The translations under genes were made by a program, and so were the position numbers. 64,000 nucleotides of DNA from Bradyrhizobiaceae bacterium Ga0074131. GTDB taxonomy: Bacteria; Pseudomonadota; Alphaproteobacteria; Rhizobiales; Xanthobacteraceae. The DNA lies in contig LNEC01000022.1 of NCBI GenBank assembly GCA_001464035.1, positions 248,001 through 312,000 of the forward strand, written 5' to 3'. Positions 51,386 to 58,850 of the stretch are shown here, piece by piece. How positions within the stretch are numbered: position 1 is the first letter of the stretch; each line of letters begins with the position of its first letter. The notes below the pieces were generated by a model. That model was not told the DNA's origin and did not search any database. It saw only the letters and a program-made list of their open reading frames with translations.

Positions 51386-52387
51386 TTAAACCGCCAACAC
51401 AATTTTGCCAATATGTTCGCTGGTTTCCATGCGCCGGTGGGCGTCGGCGGCGTTTTCCAGCGGGAATGTGCTGTCCATCACCGGTTTGACCCGTCCGTCC
51501 CGCAACAGCGGCATCACCTTGGCCTCGATTGCGGCAACCATCGCCGCCTTGTCCGCATTGGAGCGGGGGCGCAGCGTCGAGCCGGTGTGATGCAGCCGCT
51601 TCACCATCAGTTTGGAGAAGTTGACGGTCGCCTTGGGTGTCCCGCTCAGGAACGCGATCTGGACAATGCGGCCGTCGACCGCGGCGGCATCGTAGTTGCG
51701 GTCGATGTAATCGCCGCCGACCATGTCGAGAATGACATTGGCGCCGGCGCCGCCGGTCGCGGTCTTGACGGCTTCGACGAAGTCCTCGGTCTTGTAGTTG
51801 ATCGCAAGGTCCGCGCCGAGTTTGGTGCAGGCATCGGCCTTGTCCCTGGACCCGACCGTGACGATCACCCTGGAACCGAGCGCCTTCGCGAGCTGGATCG
51901 CCATGGTGCCGATGCCGGAGGAGCCGCCATGGACCAGCAGCGTCTCGCCGGGTTTCAGTGCACCGCGCTCGAATACATTGTGCCAGACCGTCATCAGGGT
52001 TTCCGGGATGGCGCCCGCTTCCTGCATCGAGAGGGCCGGCGGCACCGCCATCGCCTGGGCATCCTGCGCGATGCAATATTGCGCGTAGCCGCCGCCGGCC
52101 ACCAGCGACATCACCTTGTCGCCGAGCTTGTGCCTGACGGAGCCGGCGCCGAGCGCAACCACTTCGCCTGATATTTCCAGGCCGGGCAGGTCGCTGGCGC
52201 CGGGCGGCGGCGGATAGGCGCCGGAACGCTGCGCGACATCGGGGCGGTTGACGCCCGCGGCCAGAACCTTGACCAGGATTTCTCCCGCACCGGGCACCGG
52301 AAGCGCGCGGGTCTCGGGCACCAGAACCTCGGGACCGCCGGGCTTGCTGATGCCGACGACGGTCATTTGCGCGGGCAGCTTTTCCAT
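51386..52387 (-). CDS. NAD(P)H quinone oxidoreductase, zeta-crystallin/PIG3 type
   Basis: A 333-residue medium-chain dehydrogenase/reductase of the PIG3 quinone-oxidoreductase group, NADPH-dependent and zinc-free. Features: GVNRPDVAQRSGAYPPPPGA, DLPGLEISGEVVALG, LLVHGGSSGIGTMAIQLAKA (cofactor loop), DMVGGDYIDRNYDAAAVDGR and STLRPRS. ATG 52387 follows AAGGAAAAACC at a good distance; a TTG at 52405 is less likely. It is divergent from the DUF1192 gene. Confidence 0.92.
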   Translation of the reverse strand: MEKLPAQMTVVGISKPGGPEVLVPETRALPVPGAGEILVKVLAAGVNRPDVAQRSGAYPPPPGASDLPGLEISGEVVALGAGSVRHKLGDKVMSLVAGGGYAQYCIAQDAQAMAVPPALSMQEAGAIPETLMTVWHNVFERGALKPGETLLVHGGSSGIGTMAIQLAKALGSRVIVTVGSRDKADACTKLGADLAINYKTEDFVEAVKTATGGAGANVILDMVGGDYIDRNYDAAAVDGRIVQIAFLSGTPKATVNFSKLMVKRLHHTGSTLRPRSNADKAAMVAAIEAKVMPLLRDGRVKPVMDSTFPLENAADAHRRMETSEHIGKIVLAV

Positions 52388-52495
52388 GGTTTTTCCTTGG
52401 GCCAAGGGCGGGAAATTCGAAGAGGCACCTGATTAGCCAGCCGCGCTCCGGCTGGCAACCGCCCTCCCTGACTGTTCAGCATGGGGTTGGAACAC

Positions 52496-52687
52496 ATGGC
52501 CACCGAGGACGACGACAAGCCGAGAAAGAAAGTCACCCACGAGATCGGGCAGGACCTGTCGCTGCTGTCGGTCGAGGAGTTGGCCGAGCGTATCGCACTG
52601 ATGCAACAGGAGATCGAGCGGCTGCAGGCGGCGATGACCAAAAAGCGCGCCTCGAAGGATGCGGCCAACAGTTTTTTCAAGACCTAG
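52496..52687 (+). CDS. DUF1192 family small protein
   Basis: A 63-residue protein of the DUF1192 family: DDDKPRKKVTHEIGQDLSLL, SVEELAERIALMQQEIERLQ, then AMTKKRASKDAANSFFK. The C-terminal two-thirds is a coiled coil. Function unknown. ATG 52496 fits the family start; 52481 is an in-frame alternative. It is divergent from the quinone oxidoreductase gene, and a small GC hairpin of dispersed type follows its stop. Confidence 0.88.
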   Translation: MATEDDDKPRKKVTHEIGQDLSLLSVEELAERIALMQQEIERLQAAMTKKRASKDAANSFFKT

Positions 52688-52707
52688 AGCGTGTAGCGAT
52701 CTTCCCT

Positions 52708-52723
52708 CTCCCGCAGGCGGGAG
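52708..52723. repeat. Small GC hairpin of a dispersed type
   Basis: CTCCCGC-AG-GCGGGAG, 7-bp stem with a 2-base loop, 20 bases after the DUF1192 stop; same core as the hairpin at 828-841. Confidence 0.45.
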
Positions 52724-52809
52724 CGGGAGCGCACTGTCCATCGGGTCTCACATTGCCCTCACTCGGCCAATGGCCGACATGGCAAACAAAGCTTGAAGAA
52801 AACCGTTCG

Positions 52810-52824
52810 TTTACGATTGATTAA
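52810..52824 (+). promoter_or_regulatory. CtrA-like box (TTTA-N7-TTAA)
   Basis: TTTA (52810-52813), 7 bases, TTAA (52821-52824): one base off the CtrA consensus TTAA-N7-TTAA, in an AT-rich patch. It lies about 25 bases before the likely start of a short terminator-bounded transcript and about 256 bases before the rcdA start codon. Confidence 0.45.
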
Positions 52825-52847
52825 GCTTTCTCATCTATGACCTGACT

Positions 52848-52942
52848 GTCCTTGTTTTGGACACCGAGTGGCTCCTGTCCACTCTGTTTGACGCCTCCCT
52901 GTTATCAACTTCAAAGCCGCCGGAAACGGCGGCTCTTTTTTT
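52848..52942 (+). ncRNA. Possible small RNA ending at a strong terminator
   Basis: The 393 bases between DUF1192 and rcdA contain no credible gene, yet a strong rho-independent terminator ends at 52942. Upstream of it a hairpin GAGTGG-(CTCCTGT)-CCACTC (52866-52884) and an unpaired GCCTCCCTG (52892-52900) present anti-Shine-Dalgarno-like sequences, as some rhizobial trans-acting small RNAs do. The 5' end is guessed from the CtrA-like box. The terminator could instead close readthrough from DUF1192. Confidence 0.4.
52915..52942 (+). terminator. Rho-independent terminator without an adjacent gene
   Basis: AGCCGCCG-GAAA-CGGCGGCT (52915-52922 with 52927-52934) with a GNRA-type loop, then C and seven T. 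It lies 228 bases beyond the nearest upstream gene on the strand. Confidence 0.9.
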
Positions 52943-52995
52943 GGCGTCCGCGGTACCTCACTGGAAACCATAAAAGCGCTTGCGGCTGGACTCTC

Positions 52996-53038
52996 GCCCG
53001 CCGGCGCGTAATGATTTGTTCATCATAAGCCGGCGGGC
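52996..53038. repeat. 43-nt two-part hairpin before rcdA
   Basis: Outer arms GCCCGCCGGC/GCCGGCGGGC (10 bp) enclose inner arms ATGAT/ATCAT around a 6-base loop. It ends 42 bases before the rcdA start codon, so it may be in its leader or operator region. Confidence 0.5.
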
Positions 53039-53080
53039 TGTTCAAGCCGGCAGCGTAAACAGTTGCGTGAGGCCTCCACC

Positions 53081-53602
53081 ATGTCCGACCGTTCGCAAGG
53101 CGAAACCGCTCTCGTTCAACTCAGCGAGAGGCTGACCAACTCCGCGGCGTTCGGCACCTTGTTCCGCGAGGGCATGGATCTGGTCGAAGAGACCGCCGCC
53201 TATCTCGACGGCATCGGCCGCACCGAGGCCAAGGCGCTCGACCGTTCGGTCAGCCTTACTTACGCAACCGAAAGCATGCGGCTGACCACCCGCCTGATGC
53301 AACTGGCGTCCTGGCTGCTGCTGCACCGCGCGGTCAAGGAAGGCGAGATGACGCTGACCCAGGCCAACCGCGAGAAGACCAAGGTCAAGCTCAGCGCCGC
53401 CGACCCCGGCCCGGACGAGATCATCGAAAAGCTGCCGCAGCAATTGCAGGAGCTGATCGCCCGTTCCATGGTGCTGCAGACCAAGGTCCGCCGCCTCGAT
53501 ACCACCATCCACGCGCCGGCGGCCGAACGCACCTCGATCGGCAATCCGCTGGTGCCGCAGCTCAATCGCCTGAAGGCGGCGTTCGAACGCCAGAGCCGCT
53601 GA
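53081..53602 (+). CDS. rcdA: RcdA family (DUF1465) protein
   Basis: A 173-residue protein of the DUF1465 family, to which Caulobacter RcdA, an adaptor for ClpXP degradation of CtrA, belongs. It is all-helical: SERLTNSAAFGTLFREGMDL, VEETAAYLDGIGRTEAKALD, YATESMRLTTRLMQLASWLL and a final helix with LPQQLQELIARSMVLQTKVR. ATG 53081 has GAGG eight bases before it; a TTG at 53063 is less likely. The gene symbol rests on family membership; the adaptor role in this organism is inference. A CtrA-like box and a hairpin lie upstream. Confidence 0.8.
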   Translation: MSDRSQGETALVQLSERLTNSAAFGTLFREGMDLVEETAAYLDGIGRTEAKALDRSVSLTYATESMRLTTRLMQLASWLLLHRAVKEGEMTLTQANREKTKVKLSAADPGPDEIIEKLPQQLQELIARSMVLQTKVRRLDTTIHAPAAERTSIGNPLVPQLNRLKAAFERQSR

Positions 53603-53662
53603 CGCGCCGATTTGCTCCATGACGCTGCTTCACTCTCCCGAGGGATGAGGTGGAGCCCAACG

Positions 53663-53690
53663 AAAAACGCCCCGGCGCGAGCCGGGGCGT
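53663..53690 (-). terminator. Terminator of rpmE
   Basis: ACGCCCCGGC-GCGA-GCCGGGGCGT is a perfect 10-bp stem; on the minus strand it is followed by a run of T (53667-53663). It lies between the convergent rcdA and rpmE genes and may weakly serve both. Confidence 0.88.
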
Positions 53691-53725
53691 CTTGATTTCC
53701 ACGTCACCAGGAAGCCTGGACGGCC

Positions 53726-53953
53726 TCACTCCTTCTTGAGGAAGCCCGAAAACTTCTTCTGGAAGCGGGACACGCGGCCGCCGCGATCGAGCATCTGCTG
53801 GGCGCCGCCGATCCAGGCCGGATGCGACTTGGAGTCGATATCGAGGTTCAGCTTGTCGCCTGCCTTGCCCCAGGTGGACCTCGTCTGGTACTCGGTGCCA
53901 TCGGTCATCACGACCGTAATCATATGATATTCCGGGTGAATTTCGGCTTTCAT
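53726..53953 (-). CDS. rpmE: 50S ribosomal protein L31
   Basis: A 75-residue ribosomal protein L31 of the large subunit: MKAEIHPEYHMITVVMTDGT, then YQTRSTWGKAGDKLNLDIDS, SHPAWIGGAQQMLDRGGRVS and RFQKKFSGFLKKE. The zinc-binding cysteines of the C+ type are absent, so it is a cysteine-free L31, as usual in alphaproteobacteria. It is monocistronic with its own terminator and is divergent from the ABC exporter gene. Confidence 0.96.
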   Translation of the reverse strand: MKAEIHPEYHMITVVMTDGTEYQTRSTWGKAGDKLNLDIDSKSHPAWIGGAQQMLDRGGRVSRFQKKFSGFLKKE

Positions 53954-54179
53954 GGCAGATCCTTCGGCGCGCCGGCGCCTGTCTTTCGAGTGGTGAGGGG
54001 ACGGATTTGGGCCGCTCTATAGCGCAGCGAAGCCCTTGAAACAAGCCAAGGTTCGACCAAGGTTCGACAGCCAGGGTTCGGCATGGGCACGCAGGATTCG
54101 GCATCAGTATCTTGCCGGATTTGCCAGCGTCGGCGGGTGGGCCTATCTGGGGGCTGGCAAACCGATTGGTCCGGATCTC

Positions 54180-56039
54180 ATGAGCGCAGTGGAACGGCTT
54201 GAAGAGCGTCGCGACGAGACACCGCCGCGGCGCGATCCGGCGGCGGCCGAACTGCCCTCGATCGAGGCCGAGCTGACGGAGCTGCCGGCCAGGAGCAGCG
54301 CGCGGCTTCGCCCGCTGCTGGCGCTGGCGCCCTATGTGGCGCGCTACCGTGGCCGCGCCATGCTCGCCTTCATCGCGCTGACGGTCGCGGCGGTCACGAC
54401 GCTGCTGGTGCCGATCGCGGTACGGCGGATGATCGACTTCGGCTTCACGCCCGAAGGCATCGCCATGATCAACTCCTATTTCAGCGTGATGATCGCGGTG
54501 GTCGCCGTGCTGGCCGGCGCCAGTGCCGCGCGCTACTATCTGGTCATGACCATCGGCGAGCGCATCGTCGCCGATCTCAGGCGCGACGTGTTCGCCCATC
54601 TGATTTCGCTGTCGCCGTCCTTCTTCGATTCCGCTCGCAGCGGCGAACTGATCTCGCGGCTGACCGCCGACACCACCCAGATCAAGGCGGCGGTCGGCGC
54701 GTCGGTGTCGATTGCATTGCGCAACCTGATGCTGTTCGTCGGCGCCACCGCGATGATGGTGATCACCAGCCCCAGGCTTTCCGGCTTCGTGCTGCTGGCG
54801 ATCCCGGTAATCGTGATTCCGCTTGTCGCGTTCGGGCGCTGGGTGCGGCGGCTGTCGCGCAACGCCCAGGACACGCTGGCGGATGCGACGGCGTACGCTT
54901 CCGAACTGGTCGGCGCGATCAGAACCGTGCAGGCCTACACCAGCGAGGGGCTGGCCAATGCGCGGTTCGGAGGCGAGGTCGAGCAGGCCTATGGCGCGGC
55001 GCGCAGTTCGACGCGGGCGCGGGCGGTTCTCACCGCCGTCATCATCTTCATCGTGTTCTCCAGCGTGGTGGCGATCCTCTGGGTCGGATCGAACGACGTG
55101 CTGACCGGCTCGATCAGCCCCGGCCGGCTCGGCCAGTTCGTGCTGTACGCGGCGTTCGCCGCCGCCGGCCTCGGCCAGCTCAGCGAGGTCTGGGGCGAGC
55201 TGTCGGCGGCATCCGGCGCCTCGGAACGCCTGTTCGAAATCCTTCGCGTCAAGTCGGCAATCGCGGCGCCGGAATCGCCGCGCGCATTGCCGGTGCCGGC
55301 GCGCGGCGATGTCGGGTTCGAGAATGTCAGCTTCGCCTATCCGACGAGGCCCGATACGCTGGCGGTCGATGGCGTCTCGCTCACGGTGCGCGCCGGCGAG
55401 AAGGTCGCGATCGTCGGCCCGTCGGGCGCGGGCAAGAGCACGCTGTTTCATCTGCTGCTGCGGTTCTACGATCCGGCCTCCGGCACCATCTCGTTCGACG
55501 GCGTGCCGATCAAGGCGGCCGATCCGCAGCGATTGCGGGAGCGCATCGCGCTGGTGCCGCAGGAATCCGTGGTGTTCGCCGCCAGCGCGCGCGAAAACAT
55601 CCGTTTCGGCCGGCCCGACGCCACCGACGCGGAAGTCGAACATGCCGCCGACCTGGCCCACGCCGGCGAGTTCATCCGCCGGCTGCCTGGCGGCTTCGAG
55701 GCCCCGCTCGGCGAGCGCGGCGTGACGCTGTCGGGCGGCCAGCGCCAGCGCATCGCGATCGCCCGCGCCATCCTTCGCGACGCGCCGCTGTTGCTGCTCG
55801 ACGAAGCGACGTCATCGCTCGATGCCGAAAGCGAGACGCTGGTGCAGACCGCGCTGGAGGAATTGATGCGCCACCGCACCACGCTGGTGATCGCGCACCG
55901 GCTGGCCACCGTGCTGTCGTGCGACCGCATCATGGTGATGGACCAGGGCCGCATCGTCGAACAGGGCACCCACGTCTCGCTGGTCGCCGCGGGCGGGCTC
56001 TATGCAAGGCTGGCGCGGCTGCAGTTCGAAGGGGTGTGA
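54180..56039 (+). CDS. ABC exporter, fused membrane and ATPase domains
   Basis: A 619-residue half-size ABC exporter (ABCB/MsbA-like). Residues about 45-345 are six membrane helices (ARYRGRAMLAFIALTVAAVT first) and 380-615 the nucleotide-binding domain: Walker A GPSGAGKST, Q-loop LVPQESVVF, signature LSGGQRQRIAIARAIL, Walker B LLLLDEATSSLD and H-loop IAHRLAT. It should work as a homodimer exporting a lipid or drug-like molecule; substrate unknown. ATG 54180 is used; the frame extends to 54036 through the rpmE promoter region and is not favoured. Confidence 0.93.
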   Translation: MSAVERLEERRDETPPRRDPAAAELPSIEAELTELPARSSARLRPLLALAPYVARYRGRAMLAFIALTVAAVTTLLVPIAVRRMIDFGFTPEGIAMINSYFSVMIAVVAVLAGASAARYYLVMTIGERIVADLRRDVFAHLISLSPSFFDSARSGELISRLTADTTQIKAAVGASVSIALRNLMLFVGATAMMVITSPRLSGFVLLAIPVIVIPLVAFGRWVRRLSRNAQDTLADATAYASELVGAIRTVQAYTSEGLANARFGGEVEQAYGAARSSTRARAVLTAVIIFIVFSSVVAILWVGSNDVLTGSISPGRLGQFVLYAAFAAAGLGQLSEVWGELSAASGASERLFEILRVKSAIAAPESPRALPVPARGDVGFENVSFAYPTRPDTLAVDGVSLTVRAGEKVAIVGPSGAGKSTLFHLLLRFYDPASGTISFDGVPIKAADPQRLRERIALVPQESVVFAASARENIRFGRPDATDAEVEHAADLAHAGEFIRRLPGGFEAPLGERGVTLSGGQRQRIAIARAILRDAPLLLLDEATSSLDAESETLVQTALEELMRHRTTLVIAHRLATVLSCDRIMVMDQGRIVEQGTHVSLVAAGGLYARLARLQFEGV

Positions 56040-56064
56040 TAGCGGTCGAGCGCCGGCCCCTCAA

Positions 56065-56153
56065 CGTCATTGCGAGCGAAGCGAAGCAATCCATTTCGCA
56101 GCGAACCGGCTGCAAGATGGATTGCTTCGTCGCAAAGGCTCCTCGCAATGACG
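56065..56153. repeat. 89-nt dispersed palindromic repeat
   Basis: Outer arms CGTCATTGCGAG/CTCGCAATGACG (12 bp, perfect) and inner arms CGAAGCAATCCAT/ATGGATTGCTTCG (13 bp, perfect). I recognise this as the widespread intergenic element beginning GTCATTGCGAGCGAAGCGAA. It lies between convergent genes, 25 bases past the ABC exporter. Confidence 0.85.
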
Positions 56154-56158
56154 GATAC

Positions 56159-56608
56159 TCACGACTTCCACGCCATCTTCAGCACCAATCGCTTCGAGCC
56201 CGGATTCACATCCTCTCCGGCATGCACAAATCCGTTGCGCTCATAGAAGCGGATGGCGCGGGCATTGTCCGCATTGACCTTCAAGGTGATGCCATCGGGT
56301 GATCGTCGCTTGGCTTCGTCGACCAGCAAGGTGGCGAGTGGCGAACCCCAGCGATCGGGGGCAACCACAAGTTGGTCGAGATACCCCGACGAATCGATGG
56401 TGACGAACCCGACCATGGCGCCAGTCTGTTCGGCGACAATAATATCAGCCTTCGGCACCAGTTCGCCGCGCCAGCGTTCGCGCCACCACGCCACGCGGGC
56501 GTCGAAATCGATCGAGGGATAGGCGAGCTTCCAGGTTTCGAGCCACAGCGCGATCGCGGCGTCCTCGTCCGCGGCGCGATAGGGGCGCAGCTGAAACGTC
56601 TCTGCCAC
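56159..56608 (-). CDS. GNAT-family N-acetyltransferase
   Basis: A 149-residue GNAT acetyltransferase using acetyl-CoA. From GTG 56608 it begins VAETFQLRPYRAADEDAAIA, and the cofactor motif is in LDQLVVAPDRWGSPLATLLV (Q/RxxGxG/A-like), followed by VNADNARAIRFYERNGFVHA. Substrate unknown. Its start codon shares a base with the stop of the MotB-like gene (TAGTG), so it is the coupled third gene of that operon. Confidence 0.88.
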   Translation of the reverse strand: MAETFQLRPYRAADEDAAIALWLETWKLAYPSIDFDARVAWWRERWRGELVPKADIIVAEQTGAMVGFVTIDSSGYLDQLVVAPDRWGSPLATLLVDEAKRRSPDGITLKVNADNARAIRFYERNGFVHAGEDVNPGSKRLVLKMAWKS

Positions 56609-57639
56609 TACCGTTCCGTCAGCTTCAGCTCGATGCGGCGGTTGCGCCTGTACGCCTCTTCGGTGGCGGAGCTGTCGAGCGGCTGGAATTCCGCAAAACC
56701 CGCGGCGACCAGCCGCTGCGCCGGCACGCCCAGCGACATCAGATACTGCACCACCGAGATCGCGCGCGCCGCCGACAACTCCCAATTCGACTTGAACACC
56801 GGGCTGTTCAGGATCGGCCGCACGTCGGTATGGCCGTCGACCCGCAGCACCCAGGCGATCTCGGCGGGAATCTGCTTGTCCAGTTCGGTCAGCGCGGTCG
56901 CGAGCTTCTCGAGTTCGGCGCGGCCCTCGGCCAGCAGCAGGGCCTGGCCGGTGTCGAAGAAAACCTCGGATTGAAACACAAAACGGTCGCCGACGATCCT
57001 GATATCCGGCCGGTTGCCGAGGATGGCGCGCAGGCGGCCGAAGAAATCCGAACGGTAGCGCGACAGTTCCTGCACCCGCTGCGCCAGCGCCACGTTCAGC
57101 CGCTGCCCGAGATCGGCGATCCTGCCTTGCGATTCCCTGTCGCGCTTCTCCGAGACTTCGAGCGCTTCCTCGAGCGCCGCCAACTGACGGCGCAGCGCGC
57201 TGATCTGCTGGTTCAGGACCTCGATCTGTGCCAGCGCCCGCGCGGTTACTTGCCTCTCGGAATCCAGCGCCTTGTTGAGTTCGCCGGCGCGGCCGGCGGC
57301 GTCGCTGCCGGCGCCGGCCAGGCCGTCATAGAGGCCCTTGACGCGGTCGCGTTCGGCTTCCGCCGACGCCAGCCCCGCGCGCAACTGCGACAGCTGGTCG
57401 TCGAGATTGAGCTTGCCGAGTTTTTCCAGCGACAGCAGGTCGTTGAGCTGCGCGAGCCTGGCGTTGAGCTGCTCCAGCGCCTTGTCCTTGCCGGTCACCT
57501 CCTGCGACAGGAAGAACTGCACCACCAAAAACACCGACAGCAGGAACACGATCGAGAGCACCAGCGTCGACAGCGCGTCGACGAAACCCGGCCAGTAGTT
57601 GAATCCGGAGTCGTTGCGGCGGGCACGGGCGAGGGCCAT
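56608..57639 (-). CDS. MotB/OmpA-like peptidoglycan-binding stator protein
   Basis: A 343-residue inner-membrane protein. One membrane helix (about 14-45) carries GFVDALSTLVLSIVFLLSVF, where the Asp sits as the ion-binding Asp of MotB/ExbD/ZorB. A long coiled coil (about 50-190) reaches into the periplasm and the C-terminus is an OmpA-like peptidoglycan-binding domain (VFFDTGQALLLAEGRAELEK, VDGHTDVRPILNSP, NWELSAARAISVVQYL, RRIELKLTE). It pairs with the TolQ/MotA-like gene 29 bases upstream. Its role is unknown; it is not a flagellar MotB by context. Confidence 0.88.
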   Translation of the reverse strand: MALARARRNDSGFNYWPGFVDALSTLVLSIVFLLSVFLVVQFFLSQEVTGKDKALEQLNARLAQLNDLLSLEKLGKLNLDDQLSQLRAGLASAEAERDRVKGLYDGLAGAGSDAAGRAGELNKALDSERQVTARALAQIEVLNQQISALRRQLAALEEALEVSEKRDRESQGRIADLGQRLNVALAQRVQELSRYRSDFFGRLRAILGNRPDIRIVGDRFVFQSEVFFDTGQALLLAEGRAELEKLATALTELDKQIPAEIAWVLRVDGHTDVRPILNSPVFKSNWELSAARAISVVQYLMSLGVPAQRLVAAGFAEFQPLDSSATEEAYRRNRRIELKLTER

Positions 57640-57668
57640 GGGCGTTCTCTGCTACTGAAATGACTGCG

Positions 57669-58667
57669 CTAATTCTTCTCGGGCTGGCGCGCGATCCGCT
57701 CGAGCAATTTCTTGATCTCGCGGTTCTGCTCGCCCTGGCCGTCGGCCCATTCGCGGATCATCTGCTGCTCGGTCCGCATATGCGTGACCAGGCCTTGAAT
57801 GGCTTCGGCAAGGTTGGACATCGCTGCCGTGGTGCCGCGGCTCGCGCCTCCCTCTTCGAGGGTCAAGCGCAGGCGTTCGACAGCGGCCTGGAGTTCGCCG
57901 CCCGGTCCGCCGGCGCCGTCGCGGGTATATTCGCGCACCGTGGAGGCCAGCCAGTCTTCGAGGTCGGTATAGAAGCGGTTCTGGGCCTGGCTCGATTGCA
58001 GGTCGAGGAATCCCAGGATCAGCGATCCGGCGAGGCCGAACAGCGATGACGAAAACGAAACGCCCATGCCGCTCAGCGGCGCGGCCAGACCCTCCTTGAG
58101 GGTGTCGAACAGCGAGCCGGCGTCGCCGCCGACTTTCAGGCCGTCGATCACCTTGCCGACCGAACCGACGGTTTCGATCAGGCCCCAGAAGGTACCGAGC
58201 AGCCCGAGGAACACCAACAGGCCGGTCATATAGCGGGAGATGTCGCGGGCTTCGTCGAGCCGCGTCGCGATCGAATCGAGCAGATGGCGCATGGTCTGCT
58301 GCGAGATCTGCATCCGTCCGGAACGCTCGCCGCCGAGGATCGCCGCCATCGGCGCCAGCAAGGTGGGGTACCGCTCGACCGCGAGGCCGGGATCGGCGAT
58401 GCGGAAACTGTTGACCCAGGCGACTTCCGGGTAGAGCCGGATCACCTGGCGGAACGACAGGATGATGCCGATCAACAGCACGGCGCCGATCAGCGCGTTG
58501 AGGCCCGGATTGGCGAAGAACGCCACCATGATCTGCTTGTAGAGCACCACCAGCAGCAGCCCGCACAGCACCAGGAACACCAGCATCCGCACCAGAAAAA
58601 TCCGGGGCGAGGACAGCTTGTTCAGTTCGATCTCCATTGGGGAGCGGGAAGAGGAGCCTTGAGGCAT
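57669..58667 (-). CDS. MotA/TolQ/ExbB-like proton channel protein
   Basis: A 332-residue inner-membrane protein with two early helices (RMLVFLVLCGLLLVVLYKQI and GLNALIGAVLLIGIILSFRQ), then the MotA/TolQ/ExbB domain: FLGLLGTFWGLIETVGSVGK (the Gly-rich third helix with the conserved TxxGLxGT-type region) and LSGMGVSFSSSLFGLAGSLI. It probably forms the ring around the MotB-like partner encoded 29 bases downstream, a proton-driven 5:2 motor unit. Start 58667 (MPQGSSS) or 58637 (MEIELNK) cannot be told apart; no ribosome site is clear. Confidence 0.88.
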   Translation of the reverse strand: MPQGSSSRSPMEIELNKLSSPRIFLVRMLVFLVLCGLLLVVLYKQIMVAFFANPGLNALIGAVLLIGIILSFRQVIRLYPEVAWVNSFRIADPGLAVERYPTLLAPMAAILGGERSGRMQISQQTMRHLLDSIATRLDEARDISRYMTGLLVFLGLLGTFWGLIETVGSVGKVIDGLKVGGDAGSLFDTLKEGLAAPLSGMGVSFSSSLFGLAGSLILGFLDLQSSQAQNRFYTDLEDWLASTVREYTRDGAGGPGGELQAAVERLRLTLEEGGASRGTTAAMSNLAEAIQGLVTHMRTEQQMIREWADGQGEQNREIKKLLERIARQPEKN

Positions 58668-58769
58668 TTTTCGGGGTCAATCCGTTGTGAGGAACCGGTT
58701 TCGAGCCCGAATATGGCACAGCGGGACCGGGAAAAAAGCTCAGATACGCGGTGATTCGGGGTGGACGAG

Positions 58770-58794
58770 GGAACACCGGGTGAAACCGGGGCTT
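58770..58794 (+). promoter_or_regulatory. Weak EcfG/RpoE2-type promoter match
   Basis: GGAAC (58770-58774), 16 bases, GCTT (58791-58794); it fits only the loose GGAAC-N18-TT form. It lies 56 bases before the DUF1295 gene. Confidence 0.3.
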
Positions 58795-58850
58795 GGTTGG
58801 AGCGTAGTTCATGAAAGCTCGATGTCTAGCGCGGATATCAGGGATTTCGC

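Noticed and set aside
56608..58667. Zorya anti-phage system
   Set aside because: The motor pair resembles ZorA/ZorB in layout, but no ZorC, ZorD or ZorE gene is adjacent; neighbours are an acetyltransferase and lipid genes.
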